A stretch of 64,000 nucleotides of DNA from Gammaproteobacteria bacterium (GTDB lineage: Bacteria; Pseudomonadota; Gammaproteobacteria; Francisellales; CACEW01), in contig JAQSYQ010000006.1 in the NCBI GenBank assembly GCA_029256015.1, positions 1 to 64,000 of the forward strand, written 5' to 3'. Shown piece by piece: positions 32,925 through 41,514 of this stretch (its first letter is position 1; each line of letters begins with the position of its first letter). A program made the translations under genes and the position numbers. A model generated the notes under the pieces. The model was not told the DNA's origin. It saw only the letters and a list, made by a program, of their open reading frames with translations, and ran no database searches.

Positions 32925-34754
32925 CTATTGTGCTCTTTTTCTTTTGTAATAACTGCGATACCAGTTTTGAGTTTTTTTCCAGAATTTCCAGGGATTGTCG
33001 CTTGGAAATATAGCCACTCTAAAAATTTCAAATAAATCCTGTTCAACATGCATGCCGCCTCGGTCTGTCGCAACAGCAATCTGAAAGCCAGCCTTTTTTG
33101 TTAGCTCTTTAACCGAATCAGAATAATATCCATAGGGATAGGCAAACGAGACCACATCAGTTTGCAATAATTGCTCTAAATTAAGCTTGGACTGCAAAAT
33201 CTCATGATAGGCTTCATCCTCAGATAACTTGGTCAAATCTCGATGGGAAAGGCTGTGAGCGCCAATTTCGATGCCGGCATCTGATAGAATTTTCAGCTGA
33301 TCTGCATTCATGAGCAAATCTTCAGGTTCGCCCTTTATAACGTCCCAGGCATTGTTACGTACGGCCATATCGCCTAAGGCAAAGATCACGGCTTTAAACT
33401 GGAATTCTTGCAAAATAGGAAGGGCCAAGCTGAGATTGTTTAAATAGCCGTCGTCAAAAGTGATAATGACGGGCTTTTTAGGGAATTCGCTCAATGGTCT
33501 GCTTTCATTTCTAAAGCTTAAATAATCTTTAAAAGTTAAAGCGGTAAATTTACGCCTTTTTAAAGAGCTCATATGGTCACGAAAGCGCTTAACAGTGACA
33601 TAGATTCTATGCTTGCTGGAGCGCTCTTCATTCAGTACTTTGTGATACATCAATACCGGGATATGCTTAGGCTGCCGCATTTGCATTCTTAATGAGCGAT
33701 ATACTTCAAGCACTCGTTCAGCAATCTTTTGGCTGTCATACAGAGTTTGGATTTTTGCCGTATATTCATCAGGCAATGCAGACGGCGTGCTTAAGGCTTG
33801 TAATAAGTCTTGGCGGATTATTTCATAATCTAAAGGCATGCGCTTCACTTGGGCATGAATGTCACCAAAATTAGAAGCTATGCAGGCTTTGAAGTTTTTT
33901 TCGCTAACCAAGCCTTCATAATCAGCCTCACCTAATGCAATGGTCGGTTTATTGCATAGCAGCGATTCCACAGCGACTCTACCCGCAGCGATATTACAAG
34001 AAGATTCATTAAGCCACTTGGATAAATCACTGACAAAACCAATCACTTGGACTCGGTTGGGGTAGGCTTTTTGAAGATGATAAAGCTTAAGCTGTCCCTC
34101 TGGAGGTAACTGTTTGAGTTCCCCGCCGATTATTCTGATCTCAAGTTCTGGAATAGACTGTAGCAATAAGGGAAACACTTCACTGATAAGCTCCGCAGTC
34201 CTTTGGCCTTTTGGCCCGGTCGTTCTGCCTACTATGGAAAGGATTTTTTTATTATGAGAATTTATCGAGCCAGTCTCAGCTACAAAATCAATAGCATTAG
34301 GAATGACGCAAAGCTTAGCTGGCTCCATTTTAAGCTGAGAAATAAGATGGCTTTGAATATTGTCACATACCGCAATGACTTTTTTACCGTAAATATCCAA
34401 AATCCTTTTGGAAATCCTTAAAGATTGTCTGCCATGAACGGTAGAAATAAAACCTACTTTGCTAAACCTTGTCGCAAAGTAGCCTATCCAGGTGGCAGCT
34501 CTGGAATGGGAGTGTACGATATCAATTTTATGCTGCTTGATAAGCTTTCGAATTTTGATCAGGTTCAGCATTCTCTGTAGCCAGCTGCGATTGCCTATTG
34601 GCTGTTGGATATAAGTTGCCTGAGTCGGTGTATTAAGCGTATCTGAAACGATCCATACCTTATGGCCCATGGCAATATGCTGGTCAGCCAAAGTTATCGC
34701 GTAAGTTTCTGCGCCGGTTACCTGGTGTTGAGATAATATATGTAAGATTCTCAT
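32925..34754 (-). CDS. Fusion of a GT4 glycosyltransferase and a polysaccharide deacetylase
   Basis: A 609-residue two-domain protein. Residues 1-~360 are a GT-B family 4 transferase: MRILHILSQHQVTGAETYAI start, DIVHSHSRAATWIGY, ILSIVGRTTGPKGQ and a C-terminal half with VAVESLLCNKPTIALGE. Residues ~370-600 are an NodB/CE4-type deacetylase: HIPVLMYHKVL, VIITFDDGYLNN (metal Asp), IEIGAHSLSHRDLTKLS (metal His pair) and SFAYPYGYYSD. There is no signal peptide, so both domains appear cytoplasmic. One protein could add and deacetylate an amino sugar during LPS or capsule synthesis. Confidence 0.88.
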   Translation of the reverse strand: MRILHILSQHQVTGAETYAITLADQHIAMGHKVWIVSDTLNTPTQATYIQQPIGNRSWLQRMLNLIKIRKLIKQHKIDIVHSHSRAATWIGYFATRFSKVGFISTVHGRQSLRISKRILDIYGKKVIAVCDNIQSHLISQLKMEPAKLCVIPNAIDFVAETGSINSHNKKILSIVGRTTGPKGQRTAELISEVFPLLLQSIPELEIRIIGGELKQLPPEGQLKLYHLQKAYPNRVQVIGFVSDLSKWLNESSCNIAAGRVAVESLLCNKPTIALGEADYEGLVSEKNFKACIASNFGDIHAQVKRMPLDYEIIRQDLLQALSTPSALPDEYTAKIQTLYDSQKIAERVLEVYRSLRMQMRQPKHIPVLMYHKVLNEERSSKHRIYVTVKRFRDHMSSLKRRKFTALTFKDYLSFRNESRPLSEFPKKPVIITFDDGYLNNLSLALPILQEFQFKAVIFALGDMAVRNNAWDVIKGEPEDLLMNADQLKILSDAGIEIGAHSLSHRDLTKLSEDEAYHEILQSKLNLEQLLQTDVVSFAYPYGYYSDSVKELTKKAGFQIAVATDRGGMHVEQDLFEIFRVAIFPSDNPWKFWKKTQNWYRSYYKRKRAQ

Positions 34755-34834
34755 AAAGCTCTTAATGCAGCCGCTGGGCTTTATAATATAAATTGCAAAG
34801 CGCGATAATGCAAAATATGATAACTTGGGCAGTA

Positions 34835-34913
34835 ACTTAGTTTGAATCGCCGATGTTTAAGAATGGGGTCCCGTTTGGTGCTACCCCGCTTAAAGCAACT
34901 CTTCAAACTAAGT
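34835..34913. repeat. Compound hairpin between two divergent glycosyltransferase genes
   Basis: ACTTAGTTTGAA at 34835 and TTCAAACTAAGT ending at 34913 are perfect complements. A second stem inside pairs GTTTAAG with CTTAAAGC, and a third pairs GGGGT with ACCCC around CCGTTTGGTGCT. It ends 34 bases before the GT2 start, in the leader of that gene. It may be a small mobile hairpin or an RNA leader structure. Confidence 0.65.
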
Positions 34914-34946
34914 GATTAAATTAATTGGTAAGATAGTAAGGTGGAT

Positions 34947-35699
34947 ATGGCAGCAACTCTCACTGTAGCGCTTATTGCTTTTAATGAGGAAAGTAATATT
35001 GCTCGTACGCTTGAAAGCGTAAAGGATATTGCCGATGAAATTATCGTAGTGGATTCCTATTCCACCGATAAAACCTGCGAAATTGCTGAGAGCTACGGGG
35101 CAAGAGTAGTAAAGCATGCCTGGTCTGGTTTTACCGAGCAGAAGAATTTTCTATTTTCGCTGTGTAGCAAAGATTTTATTTTAAATTTAGATTGCGACGA
35201 GGTGGTAACCCCACAACTGGCAAGTGAACTTAAAGAAATGCTCAATCAGCCGCAGTATGCAGGCTATCGCATTCCTATGCGAACTTTTTATATGGGTAAA
35301 TTATTAAAGTACGCCTGGTATGGAGATAAGTTTCGTCTTGTCAAAAGGTCTGCTAATCCTATCTGGCGTGGGGGCGAAATCCATGAAAAGCTTTATGTGA
35401 ACGGTGAAATAGGCAAGCTAAAAAACGGCCTGGTTCATTACTCATATCAGGATATCGAAGACCATTTTACTCGTACGGTAAAGTATGCGCGCTTAGGAGC
35501 CATGAAGAAATTTAAAGCCGGCAATAAGTTTCATTACCACTCACTGCTGCTCAACCCTGCTTTTGCTTTTATTAAAAGCTATTTTTTGCAGAGAGGAATA
35601 TTGGATGGTTTGCCCGGTTTTGTAGTAGCTTGCAGTAGCTGGCTTGCAGCCTTTTTGAAATATTTGTTTTTATATGAATTGGAAAATAACAATAAATGA
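34947..35699 (+). CDS. Glycosyltransferase family 2, WaaE/KdtX-like
   Basis: A 250-residue GT-A enzyme. AAGGTGGAT before ATG 34947 decides the start over a GTG 6 bases earlier. It shows LTVALIAFNEESNIARTLES, DEIIVVDSYSTDKT, the DxD-like LNLDCDEVVTPQL, and GGEIHEKLYVNG. This is the WaaE/KdtX group that adds glucose or a similar sugar to the heptose of LPS core. A membrane-associated hydrophobic tail (VVACSSWLAAFLKYLFLYEL) follows. Its TGA stop is supplied by the first bases of a hairpin/REP repeat. Confidence 0.88.
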   Translation: MAATLTVALIAFNEESNIARTLESVKDIADEIIVVDSYSTDKTCEIAESYGARVVKHAWSGFTEQKNFLFSLCSKDFILNLDCDEVVTPQLASELKEMLNQPQYAGYRIPMRTFYMGKLLKYAWYGDKFRLVKRSANPIWRGGEIHEKLYVNGEIGKLKNGLVHYSYQDIEDHFTRTVKYARLGAMKKFKAGNKFHYHSLLLNPAFAFIKSYFLQRGILDGLPGFVVACSSWLAAFLKYLFLYELENNNK

Positions 35700-35800
35700 C
35701 AGATTTTCTTGGCAGTTTACTGCCTTAGAAAATCGTCATCCCCGGCTTGATCGGGGATCCAGGTTTGAAATCTGGATTCCCGCCTTCGCGGGAATGACAG
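35697..35800 (+). repeat. Hairpin plus REP-like composite starting at the GT2 stop codon
   Basis: It begins TGACAGATTTTCTTGGCAG, in which GATTTTCT-T-GGCAG pairs with CTGCC-TT-AGAAAATC around TTTA. It then runs through CGTCATCCCCGGCTTGATC to GGGGATCCAG and TGGATTCCCGCCTTCG, then CGGGAATGACAG. The same hairpin and CGTCATCC/GGGGATCCA blocks recur after rpmG at 54258-54339 in the opposite orientation, again starting with the gene's TGA. The second half is of the widespread GTCATTCCCGC...GCGGGAATGAC type. Confidence 0.85.
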
Positions 35801-35824
35801 AACCTACAGTCTTAGGAGTGTTTT

Positions 35825-37000
35825 ATGTCTTATATTATGCCCACTTATTTTAATCAAATGCCTATAATGTTCGACCACGGCAAAGGCGCTTGGCTGTGGG
35901 ATACTGAAGGTAAGCAATATTTGGATGCTTTGGCAGGCATTGCCGTATGCAGCCTTGGCCACGCTCATCCTAGGATTAGCAAAAAAATAGCCGAACAGGC
36001 TGCTAAATTAATCCACAGCTCAAACACTTTTTTAAATAAAGAGCAGATGAACTTGGCTGAAAAGCTTTGTCATATTTCGGGAATGGATCAGGTTTATTTT
36101 GGCAACTCAGGAGCAGAAGCCAACGAAAGTGCCATCAAGATGACCAGGCTTTATGCCAAAAAGAAAAACATTAGCCATCCCACCGTTATCACTTTAAAAA
36201 ACTCATTTCATGGCCGCACTATGGCAACTTTAAGCGCCACAGGAGCAGAGCGGATCCAAACCGGCTTTGAGCCTTTAGTTTCTAACTTTGTTCATTTGGA
36301 AATGAACGACTTAGCAGGACTAGAGGCCTATCTTAAACAAGACCAAACTGTTGTGGCTATTATGCTTGAGCTCATTCAGGGAGATGGCGGGATTAGCATT
36401 GCTAAGCCTGAATATGTAAGAGCCATTCGTGAATTATGCGATAGGTTGGATTTGTTGATGATAGTCGATGAAGTGCAGACCGGAATTGGCCGCACTGGCA
36501 AATGGTTTGCTTATCAGCATTACGATATTATGCCCGATATTATGACCAGTGCTAAAGCTCTAGGAAATGGTTTGCCGGTAGGCGCCTGTCTGGCTCGAGG
36601 CAAAGCCAATAATTTATTTGGCCCAGGCAAGCATGGCACGACTTTTGGTGGAACCCATTTGGTTTGTGCCACAAGCTTAGAAGTACTTAATACAATGGAA
36701 GGCGAGGCTATTTTAGCCAATGCTGAAAAAATCGGACTTTACCTGAAAGATAAGCTCACTCAGACTTTTGCAGGAAATCCTCATGTTATAGAGATTCGTG
36801 GCAAAGGCCTGATGATTGGGATAGAGCTAGACCGCCCAGCGATGGCAATTATGCCGCTCACCTTAAAACATGGCCTGCTATTTAATATAGTGGCCAATAA
36901 AGTGATCCGCCTGTTGCCTCCATTGATTATTACTCAGCAAGAAGCGGATGAAATCGTTAAAAGATTAAAATTGATTGTGGATGAGTTTTTGGCAGCTTAA
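35825..37000 (+). CDS. argD: Acetylornithine aminotransferase-type enzyme
   Basis: A 391-residue class III PLP aminotransferase of arginine synthesis. It has SNTFLNKEQMNLAEKLCHIS, the glycine loop GNSGAEANESAIKM, SFHGRTMATLSATG, the cofactor Asp in MIVDEVQTGIGRTG and the PLP Lys in TSAKALGNGLPVGA. Length fits ArgD. TAGGAGTGTTTT precedes the ATG directly after the REP element. Succinylornithine or other omega-aminotransferase activity cannot be excluded from sequence alone. Confidence 0.9.
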   Translation: MSYIMPTYFNQMPIMFDHGKGAWLWDTEGKQYLDALAGIAVCSLGHAHPRISKKIAEQAAKLIHSSNTFLNKEQMNLAEKLCHISGMDQVYFGNSGAEANESAIKMTRLYAKKKNISHPTVITLKNSFHGRTMATLSATGAERIQTGFEPLVSNFVHLEMNDLAGLEAYLKQDQTVVAIMLELIQGDGGISIAKPEYVRAIRELCDRLDLLMIVDEVQTGIGRTGKWFAYQHYDIMPDIMTSAKALGNGLPVGACLARGKANNLFGPGKHGTTFGGTHLVCATSLEVLNTMEGEAILANAEKIGLYLKDKLTQTFAGNPHVIEIRGKGLMIGIELDRPAMAIMPLTLKHGLLFNIVANKVIRLLPPLIITQQEADEIVKRLKLIVDEFLAA

Positions 37001-37323
37001 GAGGCATGTGCCCATTTGCTGGCGGACCAAGGATGGACCTCTTTTTTAATTTTTTCACCATACTTTTGTTTGGTGCAGGTCATGTCGTACATGCTTTGCA
37101 AGTTCATCCAAAATTGCTCAGAAGTTCCAAAAAAGGTAGCCAAGCGTAAAGCAGTGTCAGCGCTGATAGCCCTTTTTCCGTTAACGATTTGGCTGATACG
37201 GATGGCAGAGACTCCTGTTTCTTTTGCGAGTCTATATTGGCTTATTTTCATAGGCTCTAAAAACTCATCGCGCAGGATTTCGCCTGGGTGAATGGGCTTA
37301 ATATAGTCTTTTTTAGTTTTCAT
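36997..37323 (-). CDS. higA: HigA-family antitoxin
   Basis: A 108-residue helix-turn-helix protein that would bind and neutralise HigB and repress the operon. The HigA pattern is complete: IHPGEILRDEFLEPMKISQY, GVSAIRISQIVNGKRAISAD, LRLATFFGTSEQFWMNLQ. Order is toxin then antitoxin, as in higBA. Its 3' end overlaps argD by 4 bases, tail to tail. The toxin upstream is frameshifted, so this antitoxin may be left without its target. Confidence 0.92.
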   Translation of the reverse strand: MKTKKDYIKPIHPGEILRDEFLEPMKISQYRLAKETGVSAIRISQIVNGKRAISADTALRLATFFGTSEQFWMNLQSMYDMTCTKQKYGEKIKKEVHPWSASKWAHAS

Positions 37324-37348
37324 TTTATTTGCTCTTTAGGCCTGTTAA

Positions 37349-37632
37349 TTAATGATAGTCCACTATTTCAACTTGATATACTTGTCCTTCCATCCAGTTA
37401 AAACAAATTCGCCTTATTGCTTATTAATTCTAATACTATGCTGTTCTTTACGGTCACCGGTAAGTTTTTCAAGGTAATTAGAAGGCGGGCTTCTTAAGTC
37501 TTCTAAGCTTGTAGCAGCAGCAATTAATAAAAGTTTTTGCCATGCTCTACGTTGTATATCTCGTGGCAATTTCTTTGAGTATTCACCGCTGTAAATCAAT
37601 TCGGTTTCATGACAGTTAAAGCTTTTAATCAT
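37349..37632 (-). pseudogene. higB: Frameshifted HigB toxin
   Basis: The frame reads MIKSFNCHETELIYSGEY through GDRKEQHSIRINKQ and then meets TAA (37414-37416) after 72 codons. Intact HigB continues with WRICF and about 20 more residues. Two bases further along, another frame encodes RICFNWMEGQVYQVEIVDYH and stops at 37349. The normal TGG Trp codon appears as TAAGG, so a 2-base insertion inactivated the toxin. The total length of 284 bases is 94 codons plus two. Confidence 0.88.
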
Positions 37633-37706
37633 GATAAAGCCCTAATGATAATGGCTCATAAGGGAATGGTATCGCATTAAGATATTATTGTAAAGCGATA
37701 TTATTG

Positions 37707-37824
37707 GCTGAGCCAACGCATTAGGACTTTTTTAACCTGAGGTACGCTAATGCTTTGCATACAGGCGCAAGGCATTTTGGGCTTGAATCCCCTCCTTTGA
37801 AAAAGGAGGGTTAGGGAGGATTTA
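37707..37824 (-). pseudogene. Duplicated 3' end of the downstream GT9 gene with its repeat
   Basis: About 118 bases nearly identical (about 12 differences) to 39226-39343, the 3' end of the GT9 gene at 39217-40305. On the minus strand it reads KPKMPCACMQSISVPQVKKV, versus KPKMPCICMQSITVPQVKEA in the gene. It includes the same CCCTCCTTTGAAAAAGGAGG repeat. No start codon or the rest of the gene is present. The two copies form direct repeats around the GyrI/AraC pair. Confidence 0.85.
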
Positions 37825-37857
37825 GAATCTCAGCATTTTGGACTTTTGGCGGCTTAA

Positions 37858-38292
37858 TTAGTTATGGCCAATATAAATGCTAGCTTCATTATCATAGTAC
37901 AGCTCAAAGTCTGCCACAAAATTACGATTTAAGCTGGCATCAGCCGCCCAAATGCTTTGCCAAGTAGCAACAATATCTTGTGGCGCGCTGCTTTGAGCTT
38001 TGAAGGCTTTATATTTTCCGACAGGAATGCTCACTAAGCTTAAGCCTTCTGGGATAAGGCAGGGATAAGAAACAGCATAGCCGATAGTGGCTCTGTATTT
38101 GCCTTTAAAGCCGTTCTCATAATCTGAAAACACTTCAAATATACCGGGATCGATAATATTGTCTAATTGCTCTTTTATAGGGGAATTGAAAAATCTTTCC
38201 CAAAGTTTGCTAAGTTCATGATGAGCTATATCATTAGAAGTAATAGTGCTAATGCCCACAACCTGTATTGCTTTTTTACCTATTTCTAACAT
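37858..38292 (-). CDS. GyrI-like effector-binding protein
   Basis: A 144-residue stand-alone GyrI/Rob C-terminal-type small-molecule-binding domain. AAAGGGAAACAA before the ATG at 38292 is the best start; the frame extends 12 codons upstream without a site. It shows KLWERFFNSPIKEQL, IFEVFSDYENGFKGKYRATI and LVSIPVGKYKAFKAQ, ending FELYYDNEASIYIGHN, as expected for the family. It is related to the C-terminal half of the neighbouring AraC protein and may bind the same kind of ligand. The ligand is unknown. Confidence 0.85.
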   Translation of the reverse strand: MLEIGKKAIQVVGISTITSNDIAHHELSKLWERFFNSPIKEQLDNIIDPGIFEVFSDYENGFKGKYRATIGYAVSYPCLIPEGLSLVSIPVGKYKAFKAQSSAPQDIVATWQSIWAADASLNRNFVADFELYYDNEASIYIGHN

Positions 38293-38368
38293 GTTTGTTT
38301 CCCTTTGTGATTTAACAAGAAGAATCATAGCTGCAAGTTAGTGAACAATCCTGACATTTTGTATCATT

Positions 38369-39220
38369 TTAAGCTTGTGGAAGCATAGGGATATAAATAT
38401 CCGTTTTATCAGGAAAATAGACCTCAAAGTCCAGGCCTTTTTGCCTAGAGCGACCAGAATATGGCATCCAAGAGCCATAAATATATCGCCAGGCATATTC
38501 CAGCTTGCTCGCGTCCCCATTTACAGTAAATCGAGCATATTCTGCGGCAGGAAGAATATGACTGCTGTATTGAAGGTTATTAAACGGAATTTTAACGGCT
38601 AGCCCTACTGTATAATCAAATTCCTCTTCATCGCTCATATCGGAATAAACGCCGAAGATTTTATTCAGATGGATTACTTCTGGGATGCTATCAAAAAGAT
38701 TTTTTGTCATAACATTTTGAAAAAACTTCGGAATATCCTTGGCTTGTTGATGATTAGCCAAAGTCGTCCGAGTTTTTGCTCCTGTGATGATCTGTTCTGG
38801 AAGGAAAACAAAATTGAGCGTCATATTATCGGGCAGGGCTACATTGTCATAACAATCGAGTTCTATTTTTCTCATGAGCTCAAATTCAGGTTTTCTACTT
38901 CTAAATTCCCGAGGAGTAAGCTCAAACTGCTTTTTAAAGGCTTTGCTGAAGCTTTCCGGACTATCAAATTGGGCTTCAAGAGCAATATCAATAATTTTGT
39001 TTTGAGTTGAAATAAGCTGCATGCCAGCCTTAGATAGGCGGCGTTTTCTAATATAGTCTTTTAGGGTCATGCCAGTCATAAAGAAAAATATTCGATGGAA
39101 ATGAGAGAGAGAACTAAAGGCATGCTGAGACACTTCGGACAATAAAAGCTGTGAATTGAGCTTAGACTCAATAAATTCAATCGCTTTTTCTAGTCGGGAA
39201 AAATATTCCTCTTTGTTCAT
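38369..39220 (-). CDS. AraC-family regulator with GyrI-like ligand domain
   Basis: A 283-residue regulator. Residues ~8-105 hold two helix-turn-helix units of AraC type (LLLSEVSQHAFSSLSHFHRI and KIIDIALEAQFDSPESFSKA, then FKKQFELTPREFRSRK). Residues ~125-283 form a GyrI-like domain ending FEVYFPDKTDIYIPMLPQA. This is the Rob/SoxS-like AraC-GyrI layout. Its ATG overlaps the stop of the GT9 gene (ATGA), so it is translated after that gene. It probably controls the adjacent GyrI gene or a detoxification response. Confidence 0.9.
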   Translation of the reverse strand: MNKEEYFSRLEKAIEFIESKLNSQLLLSEVSQHAFSSLSHFHRIFFFMTGMTLKDYIRKRRLSKAGMQLISTQNKIIDIALEAQFDSPESFSKAFKKQFELTPREFRSRKPEFELMRKIELDCYDNVALPDNMTLNFVFLPEQIITGAKTRTTLANHQQAKDIPKFFQNVMTKNLFDSIPEVIHLNKIFGVYSDMSDEEEFDYTVGLAVKIPFNNLQYSSHILPAAEYARFTVNGDASKLEYAWRYIYGSWMPYSGRSRQKGLDFEVYFPDKTDIYIPMLPQA

Positions 39221-40305
39221 CGTGAGCTAAGCCAACGCATTAGGGCTTCTTTAACCTGAGGCACAGTAATGCTTTGCATACAGATGCAGGGCATTTTGGG
39301 CTTGAGTTCCCTCCTTTGAAAAAGGAGGGCTAGGGAGGATTTAAAAATCCCTCCTCGCCTCCCTTTACGAAAGGAAGATGAGTTTTGTCGGCAGGCTTCA
39401 CAAATCGATGCTGTCAAATAGCCAGCCTGCTTGCCTATAGGTCCCCAGCGTTTTGGGCTTTTGCCGGGCTGAGAAGGAAAAAGCCCTAGGGTTTTAATGC
39501 CTAAAGCTGAGGCGATATGTAATGGACCGGTGCTATTAACCACCAAGCCATCAGCCGCTCCTAGTAAGCTTATCAATTCATTTAAGCTTAATTTTCCCAT
39601 GCTGTTCATGGCTTCTGGGCAGGATTCTGCCAAAGCACTAAAGCGTTGGTTTTCAGCTTCTGAGCCCGTGATAATGATATTAAATTTATCTTTGGGCAGC
39701 GCTTTTAACAAAGCTTGAAAACTGCTTAACGGCCATTCTTTGCTATTGCCATTAGAACCCGGGTGGATAATGAGATTGAACTTATTTGAAGCGAGTAAAG
39801 TTTTTACTTTTTCTGGGGTATCAGAACAAGCATTAAGCTGGCTCATTTCAATAATTTCAGGCAAAGCATATTGGGTGCTGATATCTAAAGCTTTTAAAAG
39901 TTTTAGATTAAGCTGGGCTTCATGAAGCCCAGAGTTTTTACGGCTAAAGCTGACCCTTTTATTGCAATACAGCCAGTTATACCAGCGTCTTGTCGTGCCA
40001 ATCCGAACGGGAATGCGAGCTTTGAAAGCACATTGGGCAATTCTTTTAACAGGAAACACATGCAAAATCATGTCAGCTTTTAACTCTTTAAAAGCTTGAA
40101 CAATCTCTTTATCGCTTTTGGCGTTTAAGCTTTCCCAGTCGATAAATCTATCGACCGCAGGGTGAGCTTCTACCACAGCTTGCACATAGCGGCGAGCCAA
40201 AACTATAATCTCAGCATTGGGGTAGTGCTGCTTTAAAATACTGGCCATTGGCAAAGTCAGGACCACATCCCCGATATTGTCAGTCCGAGCTATTACAATT
40301 TTCAT
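39217..40305 (-). CDS. GT9 heptosyltransferase-like enzyme with an in-frame repeat insertion
   Basis: A 362-residue GT-B enzyme: MKIVIARTDNIGDVVLTLPM start, LIIHPGSNGNSKEWPL, VNSTGPLHIASALGIKTLGL donor loop. The C-terminus normally has a compact Cys-containing tail; here SICEAC is followed by about 31 residues (~306-336) encoded by a CCCTCC repeat, after which KMPCICMQSITVPQVKEA resumes. The reading frame survives, so the protein may still work with a surface loop. It is translationally coupled to the downstream AraC gene. It is divergent from the next GT9 gene. Confidence 0.87.
   Translation of the reverse strand: MKIVIARTDNIGDVVLTLPMASILKQHYPNAEIIVLARRYVQAVVEAHPAVDRFIDWESLNAKSDKEIVQAFKELKADMILHVFPVKRIAQCAFKARIPVRIGTTRRWYNWLYCNKRVSFSRKNSGLHEAQLNLKLLKALDISTQYALPEIIEMSQLNACSDTPEKVKTLLASNKFNLIIHPGSNGNSKEWPLSSFQALLKALPKDKFNIIITGSEAENQRFSALAESCPEAMNSMGKLSLNELISLLGAADGLVVNSTGPLHIASALGIKTLGLFPSQPGKSPKRWGPIGKQAGYLTASICEACRQNSSSFRKGRRGGIFKSSLALLFQRRELKPKMPCICMQSITVPQVKEALMRWLSSR
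39298..39390. repeat. CCCTCC/GGAGGG repeat inserted in frame in the GT9 gene (family R, copy inside CDS)
   Basis: Contains CCCTCCTTTGAAAAAGGAGG then GCTAGGGAGGATTT, followed by a second partial unit CCCTCCTCGCCTCCCTTTAC and GAAAGGAAG. It is 93 bases, a multiple of three, and read on the minus strand encodes residues such as FRKGRRGGIFKSSLALLFQR. The same unit occurs outside genes at 37789, 56900 and 61589. Confidence 0.85.
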
Positions 40306-40355
40306 TCTCTACTCTTTATCAAGATTTTGCTATGCTATAGCTTTGGCCTTGAATA

Positions 40356-40475
40356 ATATTTTCAATTTTTAACTTAATCAAGGCGTCCGCAGTCCGAGCA
40401 ACGAAGTTACCATTATAGCGTAATGAGGGCGCTCGGACGAGAAACAACATAGAGTAAGTTAAAAAGTGGAAATAT
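40356..40475. repeat. Long imperfect palindrome between divergent GT9 genes (family P, copy 4)
   Basis: The left arm ATATTTTCAATTTTTAACTT pairs with AAGTTAAAAAGTGGAAATAT at the right. Inside, GTCCGAGC pairs with GCTCGGAC around ACGAAGTTACCATTATAGC. AAGGCGTCCGCAG and GTGGAAATAT recur in reverse at 54096-54218. It is the only copy not next to a stop codon; it ends 10 bases before the next ATG, so it lies in a promoter/leader region. Confidence 0.78.
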
Positions 40476-40485
40476 CGAGAGACTT

Positions 40486-41514
40486 ATGAAAATTTGGTAT
40501 GAAAAAGGTGCCTATATTAGTAAAAAAGCCCGCAAATTCGTTGCTGAAAACAGTAGGGAATCCATTAAATCTATTGCAGTGATCCGTCATGCGGCATTAG
40601 GAGACATGGTCATCACTCGGCCTTTTTTAATTGAGCTCAAACGATTCTTTCCCAATGCCAAAGTTACTTTAAGCCTGGTGAGCAATTATGTTTATGGCGC
40701 GCCTGAAGACCTAGTAGATCGCATTCATATTGTGCAAAGAAAAGGCGGCTCTGTCCGAGAAAGAATCAAAGAATACAAGGCTTTGGGCGAGCATGATATT
40801 ATTTTTGATCTGGCTGCGACCACTCGGTCTTTTTGGATTACTTTGTTTAATAAGGCTAAGCTTAAGCTCGGCTTTCCTTATCATATGGCACAGCAATGGA
40901 TGTACTATGATATCGCTTTGCTGCGTTCGGATATGCAGCCTGAAGCCGAAGTGATGTTGCATCTTTTAAATGTATTAGGTTGTGCCACAAATTATCCTTT
41001 AATTTACGACTTGCCTGGAGAGCCTTTAAAACGCGAGAGGCCATATCTACTTTATTTTACAGGGGCTTCGGTTGAATCTAAGTGCTGGCCTAAACAGCGC
41101 TTTATTCAGTTAATCGACAAAGCAGCACAAGCTTTGCCTCAGTTTGAGCATATTATTCTAAACGGGCACAGGCCTGAAGAATCCATCAATGATATGTTAG
41201 CTGAGCTTAGCCATCACGCTAATGTAAGCGGGACTGAAAAATTAAGTTTAGAGCAATGCACTGCCATGGTAAAAGGGACGGGCTTGTTGATAACGAATGA
41301 CAATGGGGTGCGTAATTTAGCAATCTCTGCCAACACTGCAACTGTCGGAATATTTTTTGCCACAGTGCCTTACCGATACTGGCCAAGAGATGGCAGGCAT
41401 GCAGCGGTTTTTAACCCAAGTGGAACCTTACCTGAGGTAAGCGATGTCTTGGATGCCATGCTGGCGATGATTGGAAATGTGCAGCCAGTTCGTGTACCAT
41501 CTCATTTATGGTAA
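40486..41514 (+). CDS. Glycosyltransferase family 9 (heptosyltransferase-like)
   Basis: A 342-residue GT-B protein. It shows [39 protein letters not shown], and [19 protein letters not shown] in the donor-binding position. The usual Gly-Pro/His (GPxH) of the donor loop is replaced by NGVRN, so its activity or donor may differ from true heptosyltransferases. It overlaps uvrB by 7 bases at its 3' end. The palindrome upstream leaves only 10 bases before the ATG. Confidence 0.82.
   Translation: MKIWYEKGAYISKKARKFVAENSRESIKSIAVIRHAALGDMVITRPFLIELKRFFPNAKVTLSLVSNYVYGAPEDLVDRIHIVQRKGGSVRERIKEYKALGEHDIIFDLAATTRSFWITLFNKAKLKLGFPYHMAQQWMYYDIALLRSDMQPEAEVMLHLLNVLGCATNYPLIYDLPGEPLKRERPYLLYFTGASVESKCWPKQRFIQLIDKAAQALPQFEHIILNGHRPEESINDMLAELSHHANVSGTEKLSLEQCTAMVKGTGLLITNDNGVRNLAISANTATVGIFFATVPYRYWPRDGRHAAVFNPSGTLPEVSDVLDAMLAMIGNVQPVRVPSHLW

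Noticed and set aside
37414..37632. A complete 72-residue HigB-like protein
   Set aside because: The missing C-terminal strand is encoded in the next frame, so this is a frameshifted toxin and not a short form.
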